Shown here: piece by piece, positions 16,040 to 25,138 of the stretch
Layout: each line of letters opens with the position of its first letter
Position numbering within the stretch: the first letter of the stretch is position 1
NCBI RefSeq assembly: GCF_014174255.1
Contig: NZ_JABEQJ010000011.1
Span: 1 to 64,000 of the forward strand
Direction of reading: 5' to 3'
From: Gluconacetobacter sacchari
GTDB taxonomy: Bacteria; Pseudomonadota; Alphaproteobacteria; Acetobacterales; Acetobacteraceae
Length of the DNA stretch: 64,000 nt
Program-made: the position numbers and the translations under genes
Notes under the pieces: generated by a model
Told to the model about the DNA's origin: nothing
The model's database searches: none
Seen by the model: only the letters and a program-made list of their open reading frames with translations

Positions 16040-16909
16040 ATGACCGCGCCAGCCACCGCGCCCGCGCTGGCCGCCTTCCTCGACGCGTTCGGCCGGACAC
16101 GTTTTCGGCTATGGTCCGTTATTATCACCATCTATGGCGATGCGATCCTGCCGCGCGGGGGGAGCGTGTGGGTGGGGACGCTTCTGGCGCTGTGTCGCGG
16201 CATGGAGGTGGAGGAGAACGCGGTACGCACCGCCATGTCGCGCCTGGCGGCCGATGGCTGGGTGAGCCGGACGCGCCATGGCCGCAACAGTTTCTATGCG
16301 CTGGCCCCCAGGGGGCGGGAGGCGTTCCTGCTGGCCGCCGAGCATATCTATCGCGAGCGGGCGCCGCTGTGGACGGGGCACCTGACGATGGTCATGCCCG
16401 ATGCGTCGGTGCGGGAGACCGCGTTTCCCGCGCTGGCCGAGGCCGGATTCGGTTCGCCGCTGGGCGGACTGTTCGTGGCGCCGGGCGGGCGGGCGGTTCC
16501 ACCCGGCGCGGCCTGTCCGGCGTTCGCGCTTTCCGGGCCGGTGGAGGCGCTGCGCGGGCTGGCCGCGCGCGCGTGGCCCCTGGAGGACATCGCGCGGGAG
16601 TATCAGGCGTTTCTCGACGCGTTCGCGCCCTGCGCGGAGGGGCTGGACGCCGGGGCGGGACTGGACGATCTGGGGGCGATGGTGGCACGGATCGTCCTGA
16701 TCCATGCCTATCGCCGCATCGTGCTGCGCGATCCGCTGCTGCCTGCCGAACTGCTGCCGGCCGACTGGCCCGGCGAGCGGGCGCGGGCGGTGTGCGGGCG
16801 GATCTATGACCGGCTGCGGGCGGGGTCCGAGCGCTGGCTGGATGAGAATGCCGTCGGCGAGGACGGGGCGCCGCTGCCGGCCGGCGGTGAGGCGCGATTC
16901 CGATTCTGA
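16040..16909 (+). CDS. paaX: PaaX-family phenylacetic acid degradation repressor
   Basis: 289 aa. The N-terminal winged helix is about residues 20-95 (RFRLWSVIITIYGDAILPRGG, LCRGMEVEENAVRTAMSRLAADGWVSRTRHGRNSFYAL), followed by the PaaX middle domain and a C-terminal helical domain (IVLIHAYRRIVLRDPLLPAELLPADWPG, the family's recognisable end). E. coli PaaX represses the paa operon and is released by phenylacetyl-CoA. It lies between the TetR gene and paaA. Having both a TetR and a PaaX regulator at one locus is uncommon. The start at ATG 16040 is chosen by family alignment. Confidence 0.88.
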   Translation: MTAPATAPALAAFLDAFGRTRFRLWSVIITIYGDAILPRGGSVWVGTLLALCRGMEVEENAVRTAMSRLAADGWVSRTRHGRNSFYALAPRGREAFLLAAEHIYRERAPLWTGHLTMVMPDASVRETAFPALAEAGFGSPLGGLFVAPGGRAVPPGAACPAFALSGPVEALRGLAARAWPLEDIAREYQAFLDAFAPCAEGLDAGAGLDDLGAMVARIVLIHAYRRIVLRDPLLPAELLPADWPGERARAVCGRIYDRLRAGSERWLDENAVGEDGAPLPAGGEARFRF

Positions 16910-16953
16910 TCGGGTGGATCTGTAAAATTCCTGTGTTCGGGAGGACATATTAC

Positions 16954-16989
16954 AGAATATAATTTGATTCTTTTTTTCGGTAATATATT
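16954..16989 (+). promoter_or_regulatory. paaA promoter region with inverted repeat
   Basis: The 168-bp gap between paaX and paaA holds an AT-rich block. AGAAT (16954-16958) and ATTCT (16967-16971) are perfect arms spaced by 8 bp, and the right side contains TGATTC. TAATATATT (16981-16989) could be the -10 region. The arms may be the PaaX operator; this is inferred from position and symmetry only. AAGGAGG (17063-17069) is the paaA ribosome-binding site. Confidence 0.4.
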
Positions 16990-17077
16990 GAAGAGGGCAT
17001 AGAGGCTGCCTGAAGAGTCGCGCCGGATCGCAGGCCGGGCGACTGTGCCGGCTGCCTCCAAGAAGGAGGCAATCCCG

Positions 17078-18061
17078 ATGTATACCAAGTCGCTGAATGC
17101 GGCCCCCGAGGCACGGCCCGACCTGGAGGATGCGGAGCAGACCGCACGCTTTCTGGAGCGCGTGGATGCCGAGGAACGGATCGAACCCAACGATTTCATG
17201 CCCGCCGCGTATCGGCGGACCCTGGCGCGGCAGATTTCGCAGCATGCCCATTCCGAGATCATCGGCATGCAGCCGGAGGGCAACTGGATCACGCGCGCGC
17301 CCTCGTTGCGGCGCAAGGCGGCGCTGCTGGCCAAGGTGCAGGACGAATGCGGCCATGGGCTGTATCTGTACGCTGCGGCGGAGACGCTGGGGATCGCGCG
17401 CGAGGAATTCGTCGAGCAGCTTCTGTCCGGCAGGGCGAAATATTCCTCGATCTTCAACTATCCCACGATGACCTGGGCCGATATCGGCGCCATCGGCTGG
17501 CTGGTCGACGGGGCGGCGATCATGAACCAGATTCCGCTCTGCCGCTGTTCCTACGGGCCGTATGCCCGCGCGATGATCCGTGTGTGCAAGGAGGAATCCT
17601 TTCATCAGCGCCAGGGCTACGAGATCATGATGACGCTGGCGCGCGGTTCGGCGGAGCAGAAGGCGATGGCGCAGGATGCGCTGAACCGCTGGTGGTGGCC
17701 GAGCTTGATGATGTTCGGGCCGCCCGACGGGCAGAGCACGCATTCGGACATGTCGACGCGCTGGAAGATCAAGCGGTTTTCCAATGACGATCTGCGCCGG
17801 AAATTCGTCGATGCGACGGTTCCGCAGGCGACCTATCTGGGGCTGACGCTGCCGGACCCGGATCTGCGCTTCGACCCGGAAACCGGCCATTGGGCGCATG
17901 GCGCGATCGACTGGGAGGAATTCAGGAACGTGATTGCCGGCAACGGTCCGTGCAATGCCGACCGCCTGGCCCGGCGGCGCGAGACCCATGAGAGCGGTGC
18001 CTGGGTGCGCGAGGCCGCCGCCGCCCATGCCGCCAGGCAGAAGGCGCGTCGCGCGGCCTGA
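17078..18061 (+). CDS. paaA: 1,2-phenylacetyl-CoA epoxidase, catalytic subunit A
   Basis: 327 aa diiron oxygenase subunit. ExxH iron motifs are visible in [12 protein letters not shown] and [13 protein letters not shown], with the conserved [18 protein letters not shown] upstream and [17 protein letters not shown] downstream. With PaaC it forms the epoxidase core that converts phenylacetyl-CoA to ring-1,2-epoxyphenylacetyl-CoA. It starts at ATG 17078 after AAGGAGG. First gene of paaABCDE. Confidence 0.95.
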   Translation: MYTKSLNAAPEARPDLEDAEQTARFLERVDAEERIEPNDFMPAAYRRTLARQISQHAHSEIIGMQPEGNWITRAPSLRRKAALLAKVQDECGHGLYLYAAAETLGIAREEFVEQLLSGRAKYSSIFNYPTMTWADIGAIGWLVDGAAIMNQIPLCRCSYGPYARAMIRVCKEESFHQRQGYEIMMTLARGSAEQKAMAQDALNRWWWPSLMMFGPPDGQSTHSDMSTRWKIKRFSNDDLRRKFVDATVPQATYLGLTLPDPDLRFDPETGHWAHGAIDWEEFRNVIAGNGPCNADRLARRRETHESGAWVREAAAAHAARQKARRAA

Positions 18062-18123
18062 GCGGCCGCTGCCATCCCGCGCCCTCGCGCGTCATCAAAA
18101 GCAAGAACAAGGAAAAACGCGTC

Positions 18124-18411
18124 ATGACCGAGACCATGACCACGCTGTGGGAAGTGTTTATCCGCAGCCGCAACGGCCTTTCGCACAAGCATGTCGGATC
18201 GCTGCATGCCGACGATACCACGCTGGCGCTTCAGGCGGCGCGGGACCTGTATACGCGGCGGGGCGAGGGGCTTTCCATCTGGGTGGTGCCGTCCACGGCG
18301 ATCACCGCGTCCGATCCGGTGGACAAGGCGATGATGTTCGAGCCGACGGCGTCGAAGATCTACCGTCATCCGACCTTCTACGAGGTTCCTGAAGAGGTCG
18401 GCCATATGTGA
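18124..18411 (+). CDS. paaB: 1,2-phenylacetyl-CoA epoxidase subunit B
   Basis: 95 aa, full family length (LWEVFIRSRNGLSHKHVGSLHADD, ARDLYTRRGEGLSIWVVPS, KIYRHPTFYEVP). PaaB is a small structural component of the PaaABCE complex with no cofactor. It lies 62 bp after paaA with AAGGA upstream. Confidence 0.94.
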   Translation: MTETMTTLWEVFIRSRNGLSHKHVGSLHADDTTLALQAARDLYTRRGEGLSIWVVPSTAITASDPVDKAMMFEPTASKIYRHPTFYEVPEEVGHM

Positions 18412-18470
18412 CGCGCGGGGTTGCCCGGCGCGCATGCATTCCGGTCTCTATCGGTTTCAGGAACAGGTCC

Positions 18471-19247
18471 ATGGCTACGACATCCATTCAATTCAAAGCA
18501 TCGCCTTTTGCCAGTTATCTTCTTCGGCGTGCGGATGATGCGCTGATCCTTGGTCATCGCCTGTCGGAATGGTGCAGCAGGGCGCCGACGATGGAAGAGG
18601 ATATGGCGCTGGCCAATATGGGGCTGGATCTGATCGGCCAGGCGCGCGCGCTGTATACGCACGCCGCCGAAATCGAGGATGCCGGCCATGACGAGGACCA
18701 GTTGGCCTATCTGCGCGACGAGCGGGCCTATGGCAATCTGCTGCTGGTCGAGCAGCCCAACGGCGATTTTGCCCAGACGATGGTGCGGCAGTTTCTTTAC
18801 GCGGCCTTCATCGATCCGTATTGGCGGCTTCTGACCGGCTCGGCCGATGCGACGCTGGCCGCCATCGCGGCCAAGGCGGAAAAGGAGAGTGCCTATCACC
18901 TGCGCCACAGCGCCGAATGGGTGATCCGGCTGGGTGACGGCACGGCGGAGAGCCATCGTCGCGCGCGGGCCGCGATCGCCCGGCTGTTCCCCTATACGAA
19001 CGAGATGTTCGACGTGCCGGCGGACGAGGATGTGCTGGCGGCCGAGGGGCTGGTGCCCGACCCGGCTGCGTTGCGCGCGGTCTGGCGGGACACCGTGTCG
19101 GATGTGCTGGGGCGGGCGACGCTGGCACTGCCGGAGGGGGGATGGATGCAGTCCGGCGGGCGCGACGGGCGCCATTCGGAGCATCTTGGTCCGCTGCTGG
19201 CGGAATTGCAGTTTCTCCAGCGCAGTTTTCCGGGCGCGACATGGTAG
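18471..19247 (+). CDS. paaC: 1,2-phenylacetyl-CoA epoxidase, structural subunit C
   Basis: 258 aa ferritin-like helical subunit (LLRRADDALILGHRLSEWCSRAPTMEEDMALANMGLDLIGQARALY, EKESAYHLRHSAEWVIRLGDGT). It pairs with PaaA but lacks a complete diiron site in the family. Start at ATG 18471 (MATTSIQF); the upstream in-frame extension reads through the paaB-paaC gap. Its stop overlaps the paaD start. Confidence 0.94.
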   Translation: MATTSIQFKASPFASYLLRRADDALILGHRLSEWCSRAPTMEEDMALANMGLDLIGQARALYTHAAEIEDAGHDEDQLAYLRDERAYGNLLLVEQPNGDFAQTMVRQFLYAAFIDPYWRLLTGSADATLAAIAAKAEKESAYHLRHSAEWVIRLGDGTAESHRRARAAIARLFPYTNEMFDVPADEDVLAAEGLVPDPAALRAVWRDTVSDVLGRATLALPEGGWMQSGGRDGRHSEHLGPLLAELQFLQRSFPGATW

Positions 19248-19750
19248 ACGAGGCCGCGCCCTCGGGTCCCGCCGCGCGCCGTGCGGCGGTCTGGCGGGTG
19301 GCGGGGACGGTGGTCGATCCGGAAATACCGGTGCTGACCATCGTCGATCTGGGTGTGCTGCGCGATGTCGCCATTCGTGGCGAGACGGCGGAAATTTCCA
19401 TAACGCCGACCTATTCCGGCTGTCCGGCCATGAACATGATCGCGCTGGAGATCAGTCTGGCGGTCGAAAAGGCTGGATTGGGGCCGGTTACGGTCAGGAC
19501 CGTGCTGTCCCCGGCCTGGACCACCGATTTCCTGACCGACGACGGGCGCCGCAAGCTGAAGGATTACGGCATTGCGCCGCCGGCGCCGGCCGCCGGCCGC
19601 CGCGCGCTGTTCGGCGTCGAGACCGTTGCCTGTCCCCGCTGCGGGTCGACGGATACCGGGGAGATCGCACCCTTCGGCTCGACCTCGTGCAAGTCCCTGT
19701 GGCGGTGCAATGCCTGCCGGGAACCATTCGATTATTTCAAATGTCACTGA
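19241..19750 (+). CDS. paaD: Phenylacetate degradation protein PaaD (MIP18-like)
   Basis: 169 aa. The N-terminal MIP18/DUF59 domain (VAGTVVDPEIPVLTIVDLGVLRDV, ITPTYSGCPAM) is followed by a C-terminal zinc ribbon (CPRCGS...CNACREPFDYFKCH). PaaD is needed for epoxidase activity in vivo, presumably for iron-sulfur/iron maturation. The ATG overlaps the paaC stop (ATGGTAG), so the two genes are translationally coupled. Confidence 0.92.
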   Translation: MVDEAAPSGPAARRAAVWRVAGTVVDPEIPVLTIVDLGVLRDVAIRGETAEISITPTYSGCPAMNMIALEISLAVEKAGLGPVTVRTVLSPAWTTDFLTDDGRRKLKDYGIAPPAPAAGRRALFGVETVACPRCGSTDTGEIAPFGSTSCKSLWRCNACREPFDYFKCH

Positions 19751-19793
19751 TCCAGGCTCGTTTCGAGCGAACGCATCATGACGGGATTCAGAT

Positions 19794-20918
19794 ATGGCCA
19801 TCGTTCACGACCCCCTCGTTGCCGCGCCGTCCGCCAGCCGGGCGCGGGTGCCGCGTTTTTACCCGCTGCGGGTGACCGAGCTGCGGCGCGAGACGCCGGA
19901 TGCGGTGTCGATCACCTTCGAGATTCCCGACGATCTGCGCGAGGATTATCGCTATGAGGCCGGGCAGTATCTGACGCTGAAGACCGAGATCGACGGGGAG
20001 GAGCTGCGTCGTTCCTATTCGATCTGTTCCTGCCCCGACGATGGGGAGATGCGCATCGCGGTCAAGCAGATCGAGAGCGGGGCGTTTTCCACCTGGGTCA
20101 ACACGGTGCTGCGCCCGGGAGATCTGCTGGATGTCATGACGCCGACCGGGCGGTTCGGGCTGCAGAACAGTCCGGGCAACGGGCGGACGCATGTGGCCTT
20201 TGCCGCCGGGTCGGGGATCACGCCGGTGCTGTCGATCGCCCGGACGGTGCTGGCGCGCGAGCCGCAAAGCCGGTTTTGCCTGTTCTATGGCAACCGGTCG
20301 ATCGATACGATTCTGTTTCGCTCGGAACTGGAGGATCTGAAGGACCGGTATCTGGAGCGGCTTTCGGTCTTTCACGTCCTGTCTCGCGAAGAGCAGGATC
20401 TGCCGGTTCTGAACGGGCGGCTGGATGCAGCGAAGGCGCGCCTGCTGCTGACGGCGCTGGTGCCGGCGCGGGATGTGGCGCACGCCTTTCTCTGTGGCCC
20501 CAGCGAGATGATCGAGGAGATCGAGGGGGCGCTGCGCGGGCTGGGCCTGGCGGAGGGGCAGATCCATGCCGAGCGGTTCGTCTCGGCTTTTTCCGGGGTG
20601 CCGCGGCCGCGGCCTGTCGTCTCGCCGACGGCCGCGCCGGCGCATGTCGCGGCGTTGATCGTGGACGGCAAGCGGCGGGAGGTGCCGGTGGCGGCGGACG
20701 AGACGATCCTGGACGCGGCCCTGCGCGCCGGGCTGGACCTGCCGTTTGCCTGCAAGGGCGGCATGTGTTCGACCTGTCGCGCCAAGGTGGTGGAGGGCGC
20801 GGTCGAGATGGAGGTGAATTACGCGCTGGAACCGTGGGAGACCGAGGCCGGGTTCGTCCTGACCTGCCAGGCGCGGGCCAAGACGGACAGGGTCGTCATC
20901 GATTACGACCAGATGTGA
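19794..20918 (+). CDS. paaE: 1,2-phenylacetyl-CoA epoxidase, reductase subunit E
   Basis: 374 aa. The FNR-type FAD domain (RSYSICSCPDD, YEAGQYLTLK) is followed by an NAD(P) domain (GSGITPVLSIARTVL, FLCGPSEMIEEIE) and a C-terminal plant-type 2Fe-2S ferredoxin domain (CKGGMCSTCRAKV...LTCQ). It passes electrons from NADPH to PaaA. It lies 43 bp after paaD and 9 bp before a MaoC gene. Confidence 0.94.
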   Translation: MAIVHDPLVAAPSASRARVPRFYPLRVTELRRETPDAVSITFEIPDDLREDYRYEAGQYLTLKTEIDGEELRRSYSICSCPDDGEMRIAVKQIESGAFSTWVNTVLRPGDLLDVMTPTGRFGLQNSPGNGRTHVAFAAGSGITPVLSIARTVLAREPQSRFCLFYGNRSIDTILFRSELEDLKDRYLERLSVFHVLSREEQDLPVLNGRLDAAKARLLLTALVPARDVAHAFLCGPSEMIEEIEGALRGLGLAEGQIHAERFVSAFSGVPRPRPVVSPTAAPAHVAALIVDGKRREVPVAADETILDAALRAGLDLPFACKGGMCSTCRAKVVEGAVEMEVNYALEPWETEAGFVLTCQARAKTDRVVIDYDQM

Positions 20919-20927
20919 GCGTTCGAG

Positions 20928-21374
20928 ATGACCGGCAATGGCTGCGTATTTCAGGTGGGGGAGGGGATGTCGACGATCCTCTCGTTCGACGAGGGCAGCG
21001 TTCGGGACATCGCGACGCTGATCGGCGATACCAACCCGCTGCATCATGACGCGGCGGTCGCGAAGGCCAGCCGCTTCGGGCATCTGATCGCCAGTGGCGG
21101 CCATTGCGCCGCCATGATGCTGGGGGGGCTGGCCGGGTGGCTGACGGAGCGGGATGCCGCCGTGGGGCTGGATTTCGCCTTCTGGTTCCGCAAGGCGGTA
21201 CCCGCGGGCTGCCGGGCGCGGCTGACATGGCGCATTGTCGCGATCCAGCCCAAGGACAGTCTGAAAGGGCATCTGCTGACGCTGGAGGGGGTTCTGGACG
21301 ACGGGGAGGGGGACAGGTTCATCACCGCCTCCTCCACCGCCCTGGCCGGCCCGCCGCCGGCGGTTACTCGGTAA
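20928..21374 (+). CDS. MaoC-like single-domain hydratase
   Basis: 148 aa hot-dog fold protein with the hydratase-2 motif (IATLIGDTNPLHHDAAVAKASRFG) carrying the Asp and His expected for (R)-specific enoyl-CoA hydratases. It is co-transcribed after paaE. PaaZ already has a MaoC hydratase domain, so this is an additional activity, perhaps salvaging oxepin-CoA or acting as a thioesterase/hydratase in the pathway. Its 3' end overlaps the convergent ADH gene by 11 bp. ATG 20967 is an alternative start. Confidence 0.72.
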   Translation: MTGNGCVFQVGEGMSTILSFDEGSVRDIATLIGDTNPLHHDAAVAKASRFGHLIASGGHCAAMMLGGLAGWLTERDAAVGLDFAFWFRKAVPAGCRARLTWRIVAIQPKDSLKGHLLTLEGVLDDGEGDRFITASSTALAGPPPAVTR

Positions 21375-23544
21375 TCGCGTGGCCCTGGGGGATGCCCTGG
21401 GGATTGCTGCGCGCGGCGACCTCGCGCGGGTAGGTGTCCTGGGCCCGTTTGATGAGGAACTGGCGGATCGCTTCGATATCCCGGCGCGGCAGGATGTCGT
21501 CGAAGCGGGTCATTCCGTAGGCCGTCAGGGCGCCCCGGCCGACGACGTTGTAGAATGCCGTCCGGTCGCGCAGGGCGCCCGACCAGCGCAGGTCGGGCAG
21601 GACGCCGCCGGATTGCGCGTTGTCGCCGTGGCAGGCCTGGCAGAAATTTTCGTACAGCTCGTATCCGGCCCCTGCCTGTCGCGTATCGACATGTGATGGC
21701 GGCTGGACCGGCAAGAAGCCCTTGTCGTTCTGAGCGGGCAGTCGGGCCGTGCCGTCGAGGGCGAAGACCAGCAGGCGGGAATGATTGACCGTCCAGCCCG
21801 AGGACAGGGCGGTCCGGCCCAGCAGCAGCGGATAGATGCCGCCCCATCCTGCTTCCACGGCGATATATTGCCGGCCGTTGACCTGGTAGGAGATCGGCGG
21901 CGCGATGATGCCGCTCTGGGCGTTGAAACGGAAGAGATCCGCGCCGTTCGTCGCGTCGTAGGCGTGGAAGACGCCGTTGGCGAGGCCCTGGAACACCAGG
22001 TCGCCGCCGGTTGCGAGCAGGCCGCCATTCCAGGGGCCGCCGTGATCGACGCGGAAGATTTCCTTCTGCTGTTTCGGGTCCCAGGCGATCAGCCAGCCTT
22101 TGAGGGTCTTGATGAACCCGTCGCGCACGGCCGGGTCGTCGGGTAGGCCCTGCATGCTGATTCCGAGATTGAGCCCTTTCTGCTTCAGGGGCTGCGGATC
22201 GGGGACGTACATCATCGGGATCTGCTGCGCGGGGATATAGACCAGGCCGGTTCGGGCACTGTAGCTCATGGCCGCGAAATTATGACCGCCCAGATCACCG
22301 GGCAGGCCGGCCCAGGGCTTACCGGTCACGGAATAGAGGGCATCGGGCACGATGTCGGGCCGTCCGGTCAGCGGATCGACGCTCCTGGCCCAATTGACCG
22401 GCACGTAGGGCTTAGCCGAGAGGAACTGGCCGGTTTTCGCATCCAGGATGTAGAAGAAGCCGTTTTTCGGCGCATGGAGCAGGACGTGGCGCATCCTGCC
22501 GCCGATCTCGAGATCGGTCGTCATGATGGGCTGGGTCGAGGTATAGTCCCACTGGTCCTGCGGTGTTTCCTGGAAATGCCAGACATATTCACCAGTTTCC
22601 GGACGGATGGCGACGATCGAGCCGAGGAAGAGATTGTCGCCGACGCCGTCCGAACGCTGTTTGTAGTTCCAGGGGGACCCGTTGCCGACACCGACATAGA
22701 CCAGATCGGTCCGTGGATCGTAAACGATTGCGTCCCATACCGTGCCGCCGCCGCCGGAATGGGTCCAGGCGCCGTTGGGACCCCAGCTCTGATAGGCCAT
22801 GGTCGTCAGGGGGGTGTCGGAGGCCGCGTGGTCGGGCTGGTTCGCGCGGTTGGGCGTGGTGAAGAAGCGCCATTTCAGCGCGCCGGTTTCGGCATCGAAG
22901 CCGGAGATGAAGCCGCGCGCGCCGAATTCGGCCCCGCCATTGCCGATCATGACCACGCCCTTCGCCACGCGCGGCGCGCCGTCCGTGACGTAGGATCTGA
23001 TATCGCCCAGCCAGGAATCCTTGGGAATCGTCTGGACGTCCCAGACCTTGCGTCCGGTCTTCGCGTCCAGCGCGACCAGCCGGTTGTCGAAGGTGCCGAC
23101 GAAGATTTTCCCGTTCCAGTAGGCAGCGCCGCGATTTACGGTGTCGCAGCAGCCGCGCACCGCCGACGCGCCGGGCACCTCGGGGTCGTAACTCCAGAGC
23201 AGCCTGCCCGTGGCCGCGTCGTAGGCGCGCACCTTGCTCCAGTTCGTTGTGGCGTAGAGGATGCCGTCGACGACCAGCGGCGTGCCTTCCTGGCCCCGGT
23301 TGGTGTCAAAATCGCTGAACCAGGCGAGTTTGAGGCGGCCGATCGTGTCCTTGTTGATCTGGCTGAGCGGGCTGTAATGCTGCTCGTCATAGGTGCGCCC
23401 GTTGGTGGGCCAGTTCTGCGGCGACCGATCGGCCTGTGTGACCACGGGGTCGTCGGTTGCCGCCTGTGCCGGTGAGGGAGAGAGCGCGAACATGGCCAGG
23501 ATGCACGTGTACAGGGTTGTCCGAAACAGGTGAGGGTGTGTCAT
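21364..23544 (-). CDS. PQQ-dependent quinohemoprotein alcohol dehydrogenase
   Basis: 726 aa periplasmic enzyme with a signal peptide (LYTCILAMFALSPSPAQA) and an eight-bladed PQQ beta-propeller (about 35-590). It has the vicinal disulfide Cys-Cys (VRGCCDTVNRG), tryptophan-docking repeats (GRLLWSYD, GEYVWHFQ, GALKWRFF) and a C-terminal cytochrome c domain with CQACH and a Met ligand candidate (YGMTRFDD). It oxidises primary alcohols to aldehydes. No cytochrome AdhB or small-subunit gene is adjacent, so it may be a soluble type II enzyme or use a remote partner. It lies 52 bp after feaB, so 2-phenylethanol is an attractive substrate (inferred). Confidence 0.85.
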   Translation of the reverse strand: MTHPHLFRTTLYTCILAMFALSPSPAQAATDDPVVTQADRSPQNWPTNGRTYDEQHYSPLSQINKDTIGRLKLAWFSDFDTNRGQEGTPLVVDGILYATTNWSKVRAYDAATGRLLWSYDPEVPGASAVRGCCDTVNRGAAYWNGKIFVGTFDNRLVALDAKTGRKVWDVQTIPKDSWLGDIRSYVTDGAPRVAKGVVMIGNGGAEFGARGFISGFDAETGALKWRFFTTPNRANQPDHAASDTPLTTMAYQSWGPNGAWTHSGGGGTVWDAIVYDPRTDLVYVGVGNGSPWNYKQRSDGVGDNLFLGSIVAIRPETGEYVWHFQETPQDQWDYTSTQPIMTTDLEIGGRMRHVLLHAPKNGFFYILDAKTGQFLSAKPYVPVNWARSVDPLTGRPDIVPDALYSVTGKPWAGLPGDLGGHNFAAMSYSARTGLVYIPAQQIPMMYVPDPQPLKQKGLNLGISMQGLPDDPAVRDGFIKTLKGWLIAWDPKQQKEIFRVDHGGPWNGGLLATGGDLVFQGLANGVFHAYDATNGADLFRFNAQSGIIAPPISYQVNGRQYIAVEAGWGGIYPLLLGRTALSSGWTVNHSRLLVFALDGTARLPAQNDKGFLPVQPPSHVDTRQAGAGYELYENFCQACHGDNAQSGGVLPDLRWSGALRDRTAFYNVVGRGALTAYGMTRFDDILPRRDIEAIRQFLIKRAQDTYPREVAARSNPQGIPQGHAITE

Positions 23545-23555
23545 GATATGGCTCT

Positions 23556-23565
23556 CGACCGGTCG
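23556..23565. promoter_or_regulatory. TetR-operator core copy upstream of the quinohemoprotein ADH
   Basis: CGACCGGTCG, a perfect 10-bp palindrome identical to the core of the element at 15195-15213, lies in the 52-bp gap between feaB and the ADH gene, 11 bp before the ADH ATG. The flanks match the longer consensus poorly (13 of 19 overall). It could be a secondary operator or chance. Confidence 0.35.
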
Positions 23566-23596
23566 CTCCCGCGAGGGGGCGCACCGGATGATGTCG

Positions 23597-25090
23597 TTAA
23601 TATCGCATGATGACCGACTTGATTTCCGTGAAATGCTCGATGAACGCGCTGCCGAATTCGCGGCCGATTCCCGAGCCTTTCGCGCCGCCGAACGGCATGG
23701 CCGGATCGATGTAATTATGCATGTTGATCCAGACGGTACCGGCTTCGATGCGTGGAATCAGGCGCAGGGCCTGCGACAGGTCGTTGGTCCAGAGGCTGGC
23801 TGTCAGCCCGTAGGGGGAATCGTTCATCAGCGTGACGAGTTCCTCCACGCTGTCATAGACGAGCAGGGAGACGACGGGGCCGAACACTTCCTGGCGCATC
23901 AGTTCGTCGTCCTGCGACCGTGCGAGTACCGCCGTCGGCTGGATGTAGCAGCCGGGGATGTCGAACGCGCCGCCGCCGTGGATGAACCGGGCCCCCCGGG
24001 CGCGGGCCCTGGCGAAGGAACCCGTCACTTTTTCGAAATGGGCTCGACTGGCCAGCGGGCCGAACTGGCTTTCGTCGTCCATGGGATCGCCGGGCGCGAA
24101 GGCGGCGAGGCGCTTGCCCAGTCGCTCGGCGACGTCGTCGATCCGGGAGCGATGGACGTAACAGCGTTCCGCCGAGGCGCAGACCTGGCCTGAATTGAGG
24201 AACCCGGCCTCGATAATGCCGTCCACCGTCCTGTCCGGGGAGGTATCGGGCAGGAAGGCGGCCGCGTTCTTGCCGCCGAGTTCGAGCGTGACCCGTTTGA
24301 AGCCGGACTGCATCGCGGCGGTGCCGATGGCGGCGCCGGTTTCCATGCCGCCGGTGAAGGTGATCTTGGCGATTTCGGGGTGGGTCATGAGGGCGTGGCC
24401 GGCCTGCGGCCCGCGGCCGTTCACCACGTTGAGAACCCCCGGCGGAATGCCGGCCTCGATCGCCAGTTCCGCGACGCGCAGCATCGTCAGCGGCGTGACC
24501 TCGCTTGGCTTGAGGACGGCCGTGCAGCCGCAGGCCAGGGCCGAGCCGAATTTCCACACCGCGATCATGATCGAGAAATTCCACGGCACGATGCCGGCCA
24601 CCACGCCCAGGGGCTCGCGCAGGGTGAGGCCGGTATATTTCTCGCCGGTCGCCGAGGGGAGGGAAAGAGCGACCGTCCTGCCTTCGATTTTTGTCGTCCA
24701 GCTTGCGTAATAGCGCAGGAAGGCGACCGCGTAATCGACTTCGAACGCGCGCGAGAGGGTGATGAGCTTGCCCGAGGACAGGGTTTCGAGCTGGGCCAGT
24801 TCCTCGCGATGGGCGATCATGAGGTCGGCGAGCCGGTTGAGCAGCAGGCCGCGCTGGGCCGGGGTGGTGTTCGCCCAGGCGCCGTGGAAGGCGTGATGGG
24901 CGGTCTCGACGGCCGCGTCGATCTCGGCGTTCGTGGCCGGGGCCACATGCGCGATGACCTCGTTCGTCGCGGGATTTGCGACGGCGATGGTTTCGCCGCC
25001 TTCGGACGTGACGCGCTGGCCGTTTATGAACTGGCCGTTCGATCGTTCGAGAAATGCGCGGACCTGGGGTAGGATCGTGACTTCAGCCAT
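23597..25090 (-). CDS. feaB: Phenylacetaldehyde dehydrogenase
   Basis: 497 aa NAD-dependent aldehyde dehydrogenase. Catalytic residues are Glu in TLELGGKN and Cys304 in NSGQVCAS. It parallels E. coli FeaB along its length (HREELAQLETLSSGKLITLSRAFEV, EPLGVVAGIVPWNFSIMI, VLKPSEVTPLTMLRVAELAIEAGIP, EIKSVIMRY). It converts phenylacetaldehyde, and in several bacteria indole-3-acetaldehyde, to the acid. It sits in the paaG-paaI-paaK operon between a porin and the alcohol dehydrogenase, giving an upper pathway into phenylacetate. Confidence 0.85.
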   Translation of the reverse strand: MAEVTILPQVRAFLERSNGQFINGQRVTSEGGETIAVANPATNEVIAHVAPATNAEIDAAVETAHHAFHGAWANTTPAQRGLLLNRLADLMIAHREELAQLETLSSGKLITLSRAFEVDYAVAFLRYYASWTTKIEGRTVALSLPSATGEKYTGLTLREPLGVVAGIVPWNFSIMIAVWKFGSALACGCTAVLKPSEVTPLTMLRVAELAIEAGIPPGVLNVVNGRGPQAGHALMTHPEIAKITFTGGMETGAAIGTAAMQSGFKRVTLELGGKNAAAFLPDTSPDRTVDGIIEAGFLNSGQVCASAERCYVHRSRIDDVAERLGKRLAAFAPGDPMDDESQFGPLASRAHFEKVTGSFARARARGARFIHGGGAFDIPGCYIQPTAVLARSQDDELMRQEVFGPVVSLLVYDSVEELVTLMNDSPYGLTASLWTNDLSQALRLIPRIEAGTVWINMHNYIDPAMPFGGAKGSGIGREFGSAFIEHFTEIKSVIMRY

Positions 25091-25138
25091 GTGTGGGCTT
25101 CCTGCGATGGGGGATCTGCGTGCTGCTGTTCGACGGGT

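Noticed and set aside
14179-16131. 650-aa open frame on the minus strand across the transporter and TetR genes
   Set aside because: It spans two well-supported plus-strand genes and their promoter; no motif.
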